Notes under the pieces: generated by a model | Told to the model about the DNA's origin: nothing | The model's input: only the letters and a program-made list of their open reading frames with translations | The model's database searches: none | Source of the DNA: Flavobacterium plurextorum | GTDB taxonomy: Bacteria; Bacteroidota; Bacteroidia; Flavobacteriales; Flavobacteriaceae | Assembly (NCBI RefSeq): GCF_002217395.1 | Contig: NZ_MUHD01000033.1 | Span: forward strand, 3,189-67,188 | Direction: 5' to 3' | Length of the DNA: 64,000 nucleotides | Translations under genes and position numbers: made by a program | Part shown: positions 36,801-43,626 of the stretch, piece after piece | How the letters are laid out: each line of letters opens with the position of its first letter | Position numbering within the stretch: position 1 is the first letter of the stretch

Positions 36801-37032
36801 GGGTTTTAATACCAATATACGAAAACGCAAGAACATCTCCCGCAGATGCCTGAATCGTATACTTTCCGTCATAATCACTTTGGGTTGCCGTTTTAGTACC
36901 TTTAATAATAATACTCACTCCAGGCAGCGGCAATCCGTTTTGATCGCTTACCAAACCTTTGATTGTTTTTACTTGTGCAAATGACATTTGCGAAGTAAAG
37001 ATAATCGCAAGGATTAACATAATTTGTTTCAT
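33844..37032 (-). CDS. SusC/RagA TonB-dependent transporter (chitin locus, pair II)
   Basis: Outer-membrane transporter of about 1062 residues. The ATG at 37032 (MKQIMLILAIIFTSQMSFAQ) gives a normal signal peptide; three extra residues are possible from 37041. Carboxypeptidase-regulatory-like domain (SDQNGLPLPGVSIIIKG, YDGKYTIQA), linker NEVVVTALGIKR, plug (YIVDGVPIDNSG, SRALNGVILITTKK), and barrel ending YGFNIKIAF. It is the largest transporter in the locus, and the divergent two-component kinase gene begins opposite it. It carries the same 85-bp upstream module as susC I. Confidence 0.94.
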   Translation of the reverse strand: MKQIMLILAIIFTSQMSFAQVKTIKGLVSDQNGLPLPGVSIIIKGTKTATQSDYDGKYTIQASAGDVLAFSYIGIKTQTVTVTSSPTINVVLKEDAQNLNEVVVTALGIKRQKKELGYAVQDVKGDQLNKAITTNVTSALSGRVAGVDVSIPSTGIAGSTRVIIRGISSISESNQPLYIVDGVPIDNSGLSNDNAAASRWFDGRDNGDGISGINPNNIESLTVLKGAAAAALYGSRALNGVILITTKKGSKGKLQVELTSGVSFDHVNAKYSDFQSDYGTGANGALPDPSRGPSELYNYTTSAWGPKFSQSVGAQVKIFDGSTRPYAKVDNNIQDFFRTGFTTTNGISLSAGSDNAYVRFGYNNLNNDDVIPGSGLERNDASLNATLKSEKFTLDANVNYIAENTENRPGLGDSPNNIGYSLSGLAPNIDQAWLKNYKDPETGKIYEWNTNIYQLNPYFTIDENHNSSKKNRFIGNVSGTYQLKRWAALTLRSGLDTYAFSAKDFMAAGSTWPGRDEGYLGLNNINVSEMNTDLIATFSDIKLAEDFTFSGILGAGRRDFRRDQNSRFGTKIIEPGTEYISNFVNQTENAPVETRTRTNSVYGSAKFDYKGYLYAEFTGRNDWFSVINKDAFYPAASLGFVFSDAFDIKNEVFNYGKFRASWARVSNAPGAYKNALNYTTFASYNGQSVVNIKNSAAPNPNLTYQSKTGVEFGLETSFFKNRLRADITVYREDTSDQTLDLPSSATSGYEFISVNAGELRNEGIEIFLSGTPIRTKDFEWGIDLNFSKNKNSILSLHPDIQTYTISEARWAGASIVGEVGGKYGTIMGRDFLRNDAGEKVVGANGLPLFTDEKVALGKGLPDWAAGLTNRFSYKGITLQFLIDMKFGMDVYSMTNSVAAQKGLLDVTTDGRDAYNQARAQAIASDPNFSQATWIPTGGYIAEGVVNVGTTGNPKYEKNTKPVNPQDYWNTVFNNTPAPFVYDASYVKLREVSLGYQIPKSVFAGAKINSIYVSAFARNLLTFNKDLPNVDPESMYTSGNGQGFEYGSLPFRQSYGFNIKIAF

Positions 37033-37081
37033 TTTTATCATGGTTTTGATTAGTTAAGCGATAAAAATATTGTTAAGGCAC

Positions 37082-37166
37082 TGTTAAAAAAAATATATTA
37101 TACAAACAGTACAGTTTTTTAAACAAACAACACGAAACATTCAACATTATGTTTTACGAAAACGTT
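37082..37166 (-). promoter_or_regulatory. Conserved 85-bp promoter module, susC II
   Basis: Blocks at 37082-37107, 37118-37128 and 37157-37166 match the susC I module base for base, with the same spacers of 10 and 28 nt. The last block CGAAAACGTT is followed on one side by more dyad-like bases. The gap is shared with the divergent kinase gene. Confidence 0.8.
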
Positions 37167-37250
37167 ATATCGTTGAAATACAGTATTTTTTAACATTTAT
37201 TTTAAAATTTAATTCAAAAAAATTGTGTTTTTGACAGTAATTATGTAAAG

Positions 37251-38354
37251 TTGTACTGTATTTACAAGTCCTCCCTAAATAATAACAAAACGTTAAAAAA
37301 GTTGAACGAAATTCGAAAATTAAACTTTGACATAAAACTTCAAAATCATATTTGGTTTTGGGGCACTTATTTCACTCTCAACTTTTTGAGATGGGGCGCT
37401 TACTTTAATGACTATCCTTATTCTTTTAAATCAAATTTAATTGAGTTCTCACTGCACATTCCATTAGTATATTTTAATCTATTTATTTTAGTACCTAAAT
37501 ATGTCCTAAAACAAAAATACATTACCTACACTTTTGCTTTACTAGCCAGTCTTTTTGGTATTTATCTTCTAAAAACAGCTCTTACCTTTTATATTATCTC
37601 GGAAAATATTTGGCCGGAAGCGAATCGAGAATATCATCCGTTTGAGATTAATCATATTGTAGCGGTTTGTATTGGAGAATTGTATGTTCTAGCAATGGCT
37701 TCATCAGTTTACTTAACGCTGACTTGGCTTCGTGAACGTGAAAGAAACAGATCATTGCGAGAGAATCAGTTTAAAATCAAATTGAAATATCTAGAAAATC
37801 AAATTCAACCGCATTTCTTTTTTAACACTTTAAACAATCTTTATGCATTGTCACTAGAATCTTCAGACAAAGTTCCAGATGTAATTATCAAACTTTCGAA
37901 CTTAATGGAGTATGTTCTGTATGATGTAAAAGGAACTAAATTTGTTCCGCTGATTAAAGAAATCGATTATATTCAGAATTACGTTGAGATTGAAAAATTA
38001 CGTTTTGAGAATGTAGAAGTTACTATTAACCTAGAATCGAACATTGAAGATATAATGGTTCCGCCGCTGATCTTTATCTCATTAGTAGAAAATGCCTTTA
38101 AACATGGCAGTATAAACAATACTAATCTAAAAATTAAAATCAACTGTAAGATTATTGATAACAAAATGTTAGATTTTGAAATCTTAAATAATTTTGTACT
38201 TTCACAAAATCTTAACTCAAAAGGCGGTATTGGTCTGGTTAATACAAAAAAGAGATTAAAACTGATTTACAAAAATCATTTTAGCTTAAAAGATACAACA
38301 AAACTGAATTACTATATAATACGTTTACAAATACCAATTGATAATGAAGATTAA
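37251..38354 (+). CDS. LytS-like sensor histidine kinase of the chitin locus
   Basis: Inner-membrane kinase (PF06580 His_kinase type) of about 350-367 residues. Four hydrophobic segments (about 35-55, 65-90, 95-120, 135-160) precede the H-box QIQPHFFFNTLNNLYAL (His near 187), N-box SLVENAFKHG (near 280) and GGIGLVNTKKRLKLIY. No in-frame ATG exists before the first conserved helix; starts are TTG at 37251 or 37302, and the frame is open back to 37206, so the start is uncertain. Its stop overlaps the LytTR regulator start, so the two are translated together. It likely senses a chitin-derived signal. Confidence 0.88.
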   Translation: MYCIYKSSLNNNKTLKKLNEIRKLNFDIKLQNHIWFWGTYFTLNFLRWGAYFNDYPYSFKSNLIEFSLHIPLVYFNLFILVPKYVLKQKYITYTFALLASLFGIYLLKTALTFYIISENIWPEANREYHPFEINHIVAVCIGELYVLAMASSVYLTLTWLRERERNRSLRENQFKIKLKYLENQIQPHFFFNTLNNLYALSLESSDKVPDVIIKLSNLMEYVLYDVKGTKFVPLIKEIDYIQNYVEIEKLRFENVEVTINLESNIEDIMVPPLIFISLVENAFKHGSINNTNLKIKINCKIIDNKMLDFEILNNFVLSQNLNSKGGIGLVNTKKRLKLIYKNHFSLKDTTKLNYYIIRLQIPIDNED

Positions 38355-39045
38355 ATGTGTATTGATTGATGATGAACCTTTAGCTATAAAAGTGCTGCAA
38401 AATTATTTTGCAAATTTCACAGACTTTGAAGTAATAGGAACATTCAATAATTCTCTAGAAGCGCTGGATTTTATAAACAGCACCTCTGTCGATGCCGTTT
38501 TTCTTGATATCAATATGCCTATGATGACTGGCTTTGAACTTATCAGTTTAATGGAAAACAAAACCAAAGTAATCATAACAACCGCATTTAGAGAATTTGC
38601 TGCCGAGAGTTACGATCTCGATGTTTTAGATTATTTAGTAAAACCTATTCCGCTTCCACGATTCATAAAATGCATTAATAAAATTACGACAGAATACAAT
38701 TTAAAAAACAATATTAAGGTCGATACCTCAAAAAGCGATTCGCATATTTTCATCAAAGTAGATAAAAAAATGATGAAGATTAATATTGAAGAAATTCTGT
38801 TTATAGAAGGAATGAAAGAGTACATAAAAGTTGTAACTCCAGACAAAACTTATATCACCCACAGATCATTAACCTCATTATCTGAAGAACTCCCTGCTGA
38901 ACGCTTTTTGCGCATTCACAAATCGTATGTTATTGCTTTAAACAAAGTAAAATCAATAGAAGGAAACCGCATACAGATTCAGTCCTACACGATTCCTATT
39001 GGAAGAAATTACAGTAAAGACGTCAAAAATCGAATTTTGGAGTAA
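38344..39045 (+). CDS. LytTR-family response regulator of the chitin locus
   Basis: A 233-residue response regulator with a receiver domain (CVLIDDEPLAIKVL, phospho-acceptor in VFLDINMPMMTGFEL near residue 57, YLVKPIPL) and a C-terminal LytTR DNA-binding domain (about 135-233; IFIKVDKKMMKINIEEILFIEGMKEYIKV, HRSLTSLSEELP, RFLRIHKSYVI). It starts at ATG 38344 inside the kinase gene (kinase stop 38352-38354). It probably activates the sugar locus, and the conserved modules upstream of the susC genes and the permease are candidate sites. Confidence 0.9.
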   Translation: MKIKCVLIDDEPLAIKVLQNYFANFTDFEVIGTFNNSLEALDFINSTSVDAVFLDINMPMMTGFELISLMENKTKVIITTAFREFAAESYDLDVLDYLVKPIPLPRFIKCINKITTEYNLKNNIKVDTSKSDSHIFIKVDKKMMKINIEEILFIEGMKEYIKVVTPDKTYITHRSLTSLSEELPAERFLRIHKSYVIALNKVKSIEGNRIQIQSYTIPIGRNYSKDVKNRILE

Positions 39046-39082
39046 AACTTTAACATTTCTAACTCTATATAAATTAACACAT

Positions 39083-39111
39083 TGTTGAATAAATACTGTA
39101 GTTCGTTTAAA
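39083..39111 (+). promoter_or_regulatory. Partial copy of the susC-type module upstream of the permease
   Basis: TGTTGAAT (39083-39090), 10 nt, then GTTCGTTTAAA (39101-39111) has the same layout as the sense strand of both susC modules (TGTTGAAT or TATTGATC, N10, GTTTGTTTAAA). It lies 100-130 bp before the permease start. Confidence 0.5.
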
Positions 39112-39213
39112 TTTAACATTATTTTTAATCAATAATTTTTTTTTGATTCGTGTAACAAATATATTTACGGTCTTCAAAAAACAATTTTATTAAAAATTAA
39201 CCTTATTACAATT

Positions 39214-40683
39214 ATGAGTTCAGAAAATGTGCAAACCAAATGGGGGCAGTTTATCTCGTTGATAATAGTCTTCTTCTTTTGGGGTTTTGTTGGTTCCGCC
39301 AATGATATCCTTATTCCCGTATTCAAAAAAGTATTCACCTTATCTCAAGTTCAATCACAACTAGTAGCGTGGGCTTTTTATGCGGCGTATTTTGTAGGAT
39401 CTTTGATTTTCTTTTTAGTTTCCTTAAAATTAGATGTTCTACAAAAATTTGGATACAAAAAAACCCTTTCAGCTGGTTTAGTACTTTCAGCTTTTGGTTC
39501 ATTTTTATTCATTCCTGCAGCAACAATGGAAAGCTTTCCATTTTTCCTAACAGCTTTATTTACTGTAGGATTAGGTTTTTCTATTCAACAAATTGTTGCC
39601 AATCCATTAGCCATTAAAATGGGAAGCCCTCAAACCGGAGCTCACCGTTTAACACTTGCAGGAGGTATTAACTCTTTTGGAACAACAATTGGAGCAATTT
39701 TACTTGGAATCGCTTTATTTGGAATGGGAGACAACAAAAAAACAGCACTTTCTTTAGAAGATATTAAATTACCTTTTATCATCCTTGGTCTTGCATTTAT
39801 TGCAGTTGCAATTTTTATGAACTTCTCTAAAATTGAAGACCCGGCAAAAGAAGAGGAAGAAGTAGTAAAAACAGCTCACGAAAAATTCAACATCCTTGAT
39901 TACCCACAACTATATCTAGGAATGTTAGGAATCTTTATTTATGTTGGAACCGAAGTTACAATTATCAGTAACCTGCCTGCTTTACTTCATACTGCTGAAT
40001 TTGGTAATGTCCTAGAAGACGCTATCGCGCCATTTATCGCTCTATATTGGGGAAGTTTAATGATTGGCCGTTGGAATGGTGGTGTTAACGTTTTCAACAC
40101 TTCAAACTTAGTAAATACAGCATTAAAATTCATTGTTCCTGCTATTGCATTTGGAGTAATTATTGGAGCTAATATTTTTGCAGCACACGATGTTTCTTCA
40201 TTCTACATCTACCCAATCTGGATTTTAGTATTTATTGGAGTGAGTTTTATAGGAGGAAAAAATGCTGGAAAAACGCTAATGCTTTTCGGAATATCTGGTT
40301 TATTAATGATGCTTGCAGGATTAGTTTGTCCAAGCCCGGAAATTGCTAAATTCTTCTTTATCTCTGGCGGATTATTCTTGTCTATCATGTGGCCTTCAAT
40401 CTTCGATTTAGCAATCGCTGGTTTAGGAAAAAACACAGGAAAAGCATCTTCATTCCTAATCATGATGATTCTTGGAGGAGGAATTATTCCTTTAGTACAA
40501 GGAAGTATCTGTGATTTTGACCTTACAAAACCTGAAGGAATCTTTGGTATTACATGGACACATTTCTCTTACATTGTACCTCTTTTAGGCTTTGCTTATT
40601 TAGGATTCTACGGTTTCTACTGCCCTAAAATATTAAAAAAACAAGGAATCAGCCACGTTCAAAGTGAAGGCGGCGGTCACTAA
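39214..40683 (+). CDS. MFS sugar permease (FucP/NagP-like) of the chitin locus
   Basis: Inner-membrane symporter of 489 residues with about 12 hydrophobic segments, probably taking up GlcNAc or chitobiose released in the periplasm. It starts MSSENVQTKWGQFISLIIVFFFWGFVGSANDILIPVF, the FHS-family opening. NPLAIKMGSPQTGAHRLTLAGGINSFGT is the family signature near residue 130, and an Asp/Glu-containing loop precedes FGNVL. It is next to the regulator pair and GlcNAc enzymes. The substrate is inferred from context. Confidence 0.9.
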   Translation: MSSENVQTKWGQFISLIIVFFFWGFVGSANDILIPVFKKVFTLSQVQSQLVAWAFYAAYFVGSLIFFLVSLKLDVLQKFGYKKTLSAGLVLSAFGSFLFIPAATMESFPFFLTALFTVGLGFSIQQIVANPLAIKMGSPQTGAHRLTLAGGINSFGTTIGAILLGIALFGMGDNKKTALSLEDIKLPFIILGLAFIAVAIFMNFSKIEDPAKEEEEVVKTAHEKFNILDYPQLYLGMLGIFIYVGTEVTIISNLPALLHTAEFGNVLEDAIAPFIALYWGSLMIGRWNGGVNVFNTSNLVNTALKFIVPAIAFGVIIGANIFAAHDVSSFYIYPIWILVFIGVSFIGGKNAGKTLMLFGISGLLMMLAGLVCPSPEIAKFFFISGGLFLSIMWPSIFDLAIAGLGKNTGKASSFLIMMILGGGIIPLVQGSICDFDLTKPEGIFGITWTHFSYIVPLLGFAYLGFYGFYCPKILKKQGISHVQSEGGGH

Positions 40684-40701
40684 TTAAAATATAATTACAA
40701 T

Positions 40702-40739
40702 AAAAAAGTCCCATTTTTTATAAAATGGGACTTTTTTTA
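40702..40739 (+). terminator. Bidirectional terminator after the permease
   Basis: Stem GTCCCATTTT (40708-40717) and AAAATGGGAC (40722-40731) with loop TTAT, flanked by A6 and T7. It closes the plus-strand unit and could stop the opposing minus-strand gene. Confidence 0.85.
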
Positions 40740-40841
40740 TACACTCTGCCAATAACATAAAACTAAATTCAAGCAGTATCAAAAAACAATTCAAAACAAT
40801 CTCTGAACCTTTACGACTTTGCTTCTTTGAACCTCATTACA

Positions 40842-41339
40842 TTACTTAGCATTTATAATATTACTCAAATTCTTCTTAAAAACGGCTTTATTTTGCTCAC
40901 GTAAATTATACACAACATCTTTATCAGCGTGAACAATAACTTTATCTATATTGGCCGCTAAAAGAGCCTGAGGATCTTTTATTTTTAATGTACAGGCGCC
41001 ATCAAAAAAACCGTCATCTTCAATAATTTTTTTAGCCTCAATAATTGTCCCATCACTTAATACTGCTGATATTGTCATTGTTTTATTGAGTGTTTTAGAA
41101 TAAAATCCATCCATAACCAACATCAGTCGGTATGAGTTTTTCAATTCAGGTCCCTTAAATTCATGTCGGGTAATATTATAACGCAAACCTTTAGCCAACA
41201 CCTGAAATTTAACACTGCAATCAAGCTCATAAGCAGCCACATCACCAGCTTCATTAACACTTGTTAAAACCTTCGCAGCTTGCGCATTTATGGATAAACT
41301 CGCAACAAAAAATGACATTAAGAATAGTACAATTTTCAT
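40842..41339 (-). CDS. Secreted protein of unknown function
   Basis: A 165-residue protein with a signal peptide (MKIVLFLMSFFVASLSINAQ). The mature part is mostly beta (KVLTSVNEAGDVAAYELDCSVKFQVLAKGLRYNI, RLMLVMDGFYSKTLNKTMTISAVLSDGTIIEAKKI). It has two cysteines (ELDCSV and DGACTL) that could form a disulfide. I recognise no family. It lies between the permease and the transaldolase gene, reading toward the permease. Confidence is for coding, not function. Confidence 0.7.
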   Translation of the reverse strand: MKIVLFLMSFFVASLSINAQAAKVLTSVNEAGDVAAYELDCSVKFQVLAKGLRYNITRHEFKGPELKNSYRLMLVMDGFYSKTLNKTMTISAVLSDGTIIEAKKIIEDDGFFDGACTLKIKDPQALLAANIDKVIVHADKDVVYNLREQNKAVFKKNLSNIINAK

Positions 41340-41371
41340 AAGTAATTTGTTTTTAGGTTACTATAAAAGTA

Positions 41372-41412
41372 AAAAAAAACGTCTTTTCTCGTTAGAAAAA
41401 AGACGTTTTTAA
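41372..41412 (-). terminator. Terminator of the transaldolase gene
   Basis: Long stem around AAACGTCTTTT (41377-41387) and AAAAAAGACGTTT (41396-41408), with T-rich ends on the minus strand (A9 on plus). Confidence 0.8.
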
Positions 41413-41431
41413 TTTTATAAGTATCTAATAA

Positions 41432-42088
41432 TTACTTATTTCCCTTCTCGAAGTCAGCTACGAATTGTGCTAAACCAATATCAGTTAACGGGTGTTTCAA
41501 TAATCCGTAAATTGCAGAAAGCGGTCCAGTCATTACATCAGCACCAATTTTTGCACAGTTTACAATATGCATTGTATGACGTACAGAAGCTGCTAAAATT
41601 TGAGTTTCGTAACCATAGTTATCGTAAATTTCTCTAATTTCTTGAATTAAATTCAAACCATCTGTAGAAACATCATCTAAACGACCAATAAAAGGAGAAA
41701 CATAAGTTGCACCAGCTTTTGCAGCCAATAATGCTTGCCCTGCAGAAAACACAAGAGTTACGTTTGTTTTAATTCCTTTATCAGAAAAATATTTTGCAGC
41801 CATTACACCTTCTTTAGTCATAGGCAATTTTACAACGATTTGATCATGTAATTCAGCTAATTCCTCACCTTCTTTCACCATTCCTTCAAAATCCAATGCA
41901 TTTACTTCTGCACTTACATCACCTTCTACAAGATTGCAAATGTCAACATAATGCTTCAAGATATTGTTTTTTCCAGTAATTCCTTCTTTAGCCATCAAAG
42001 ACGGATTAGTTGTTACACCATCTAAAACACCTAAAGCTTGTGCTTCTTTAATCTGAGCTAAATTAGCAGTATCAATAAAAAATTTCAT
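41432..42088 (-). CDS. Transaldolase / fructose-6-phosphate aldolase type
   Basis: A 218-residue cytoplasmic enzyme of the short transaldolase (TalC/Fsa) group. Starts MKFFIDTANLAQIKEAQALGVLDGVTTNPSL, has VKLPMTKEGVMAAK with the Schiff-base Lys region near 85, VTLVFSAGQALLAAKAGATYVSPFIGRLDD and LAASVRHTMHIVNCAKIGADVMTGP. Size and motifs fit both microbial transaldolase and fructose-6-phosphate aldolase; sequence alone does not separate them. Transcribed alone. Confidence 0.93.
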   Translation of the reverse strand: MKFFIDTANLAQIKEAQALGVLDGVTTNPSLMAKEGITGKNNILKHYVDICNLVEGDVSAEVNALDFEGMVKEGEELAELHDQIVVKLPMTKEGVMAAKYFSDKGIKTNVTLVFSAGQALLAAKAGATYVSPFIGRLDDVSTDGLNLIQEIREIYDNYGYETQILAASVRHTMHIVNCAKIGADVMTGPLSAIYGLLKHPLTDIGLAQFVADFEKGNK

Positions 42089-42114
42089 AATCTATTTATA
42101 TTTAATTGTGTTGA

Positions 42115-42215
42115 ATATTATTTGGGCGTGTTCGCTGCGGCGAACGGGCTTTCGGCTATATCTTTTGTTCCTCTTCACTTCGCAAAAGGATAATACCTTT
42201 ATCCCTCACGCAAAC
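42115..42215. repeat. Intergenic palindromic repeat (type with ATCTTTT...AAAAGGAT core)
   Basis: GC-rich segment bounded by GCGTG (42126-42130) and CACGC (42207-42211). Inner arms ATATCTTTTG (about 42158-42167) and CAAAAGGAT (about 42183-42191). A related element lies at 57660-57775. No coding frame. Confidence 0.55.
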
Positions 42216-42240
42216 TCAGCTGCAAAATTACAACTTATAA

Positions 42241-42441
42241 TTACTTAGAAGAATTCTTTTTATTTAATTCTTTCAATTCATCTCTAATTTCTTCAAGAAC
42301 TTTTAACGTTTCTTCTTTATAAACTTCCGAATTATTAATCTTATCACTCAAAGAGCTTAATATTCTTCGAAATACAAACCAAACAACAAGAAAAATTAAA
42401 AAAACAAAAATAGTAGGCAAAAACTCTATCATCTGCTCCAT
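42241..42441 (-). CDS. Small membrane protein with coiled-coil tail, unknown
   Basis: A 66-residue ORF: one N-terminal membrane helix (LPTIFVFLIFLVVWFVFRRIL, about 8-28), then a charged helical tail (SDKINNSEVYKEETLKVLEEIRDELKELNKK) with heptad-like Leu/Ile positions. The start may be Met1 or Met4. It lies 4 bp downstream of the SDR gene on the same strand, hence probably one transcript. No family recognised. Confidence 0.65.
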   Translation of the reverse strand: MEQMIEFLPTIFVFLIFLVVWFVFRRILSSLSDKINNSEVYKEETLKVLEEIRDELKELNKKNSSK

Positions 42442-42445
42442 AATT

Positions 42446-43249
42446 TTACAAATTATAATGATTCATCAGCATTTTTTCATAAACCTTATCTGGCAATGCA
42501 CGTTTCAATACAATCGAAAACTTCTGCATGAAAGCGCCAACTTTGTAATGAACTTTTGGTTTATCTTCTTGAATAATTTTAAAAATAGCTTCAGCCATTT
42601 CATTTGGATTACTTCCCGCATCAACATGTTCATCCATTGTTGCTAACGTTTCTCCATACACTTTTTCATAAGCAGAACCTTGAATAACCGGCGCATGATA
42701 ACGTCCTGATGCAATATTTGTTGCAAAATCTCCAGGAGCAACATTTGTAATTTCAATCCCAAATTGCTTCACTTCCATTCTCAAAGCCTCTGTGATCAAT
42801 TCTAAAGCTCCTTTTGAAGCCGAATAAACACTTCTATAAGGCAATCCCATATAACCCGCAATTGAAGTAATATTAATAATCAAACCAGATTTTTGTTCAC
42901 GCATTTGCGGCAATACTGATTTCATTACCTCAATTGGCCCAAAAAAATTGGTTTCAAAATTGTTTTTAATTTCCTCCATCGGAATTTCTTCCAAAGGTCC
43001 TGTAATTCCAACTCCAGCATTATTAATTACAATATCCAATCTCCCAGAAGCTGCAATAATTTTATTCACCGCCAGCTTAATTGATTCAGCATTTCGAACA
43101 TCCAGAGCCACTAACGGAAAAATAGAATTCAATACTTTTTCAGGATTTCTACTGGTTCCATACACAACGAATCCTTTTTTATGCAAAAATTCACCAATCG
43201 ATTTTCCAATCCCTGAGGATGCACCAGTAATTAAAACAACTTTATTCAT
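42446..43249 (-). CDS. SDR family NAD(P)-dependent oxidoreductase
   Basis: Short-chain dehydrogenase of 267 residues. Coenzyme motif TGASSGIGKSIGEFL (near 9-20; Gly-rich), NNAGVG (about 85), catalytic Ser in INITSIAGYMG, YxxxK as YSASKGAL (Tyr near 150), and PG(D)FATN. The Arg-containing loop near the N-terminus (GTSRNPEKV) fits NADP(H) preference. The substrate cannot be inferred. Downstream is the small coiled-coil membrane ORF. Confidence 0.93.
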   Translation of the reverse strand: MNKVVLITGASSGIGKSIGEFLHKKGFVVYGTSRNPEKVLNSIFPLVALDVRNAESIKLAVNKIIAASGRLDIVINNAGVGITGPLEEIPMEEIKNNFETNFFGPIEVMKSVLPQMREQKSGLIINITSIAGYMGLPYRSVYSASKGALELITEALRMEVKQFGIEITNVAPGDFATNIASGRYHAPVIQGSAYEKVYGETLATMDEHVDAGSNPNEMAEAIFKIIQEDKPKVHYKVGAFMQKFSIVLKRALPDKVYEKMLMNHYNL

Positions 43250-43353
43250 TTTTTGAGTTATGAGTTATGAATTGTGACTTATGAGTTTTACGAAAGAAGA
43301 CAAAACTTTTCATCTCTAATGCTTAACTCCAAACTTCACTAAGGACCAAAAAT

Positions 43354-43444
43354 AAAAAAATCCTCCCGAAGGAAGACTACTTTTACATTAATTCTAAAAA
43401 AAAATCCCGAAACTTCGGGACAATAAAAAAAAAGAAAAAAAAAT
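43354..43444 (-). terminator. Terminator cluster downstream of ffs
   Basis: On the minus strand, three features come after the SRP RNA: a T-rich tract (43425-43444), then hairpin TCCCGAA-AC-TTCGGGA (43405-43420) followed by T9, then a stem TCTTCC/GGAGGA around a TTCG tetraloop (43361-43376) followed by T7. Such stacked hairpins make a tight stop before the SDR gene. Confidence 0.7.
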
Positions 43445-43540
43445 GGCAAGCGACCTACATCGCACCGCTCAACCACGTACCCTTGCTATGTTCCCATCCT
43501 GGGGGAGTCTGCAGGAGCTGGTCGTGTAGGACTTGCCGGT
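43445..43540 (-). ncRNA. ffs: Signal recognition particle RNA, small bacterial type
   Basis: About 93-96 nt on the minus strand. The 5' and 3' ends pair: GGCAAG (3' end, 43445-43450 as plus) and CTTGCC (43532-43537). The apical loop reads CCAGGATGGGAACATAGCA on the minus strand, fitting the GGAA...AGCA pattern recognised by Ffh. A downstream T tract (43425-43444) serves as terminator. The promoter TTG-N19-TATATTTG lies just upstream. The 377-bp gap 43250-43626 holds this gene, its signals, and short GAGTTATGA repeats at its left end (about 43254-43285). Confidence 0.88.
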
Positions 43541-43541
43541 G

Positions 43542-43571
43542 CAAATATACAATCTTTTTATATTTTTGCAA
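43542..43571 (-). promoter_or_regulatory. Canonical Bacteroidota promoter of ffs
   Basis: Minus strand: TTG (43569-43571), exactly 19 nt, then TATATTTG (43542-43549), which ends 2 to 5 nt from the RNA 5' end. This is the -33/-7 pattern of the phylum. Confidence 0.75.
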
Positions 43572-43626
43572 GAGCTTTGCTGCTATAAAAATATCGTTGT
43601 ATATTGGCTTATTCAAATTTTAAACT

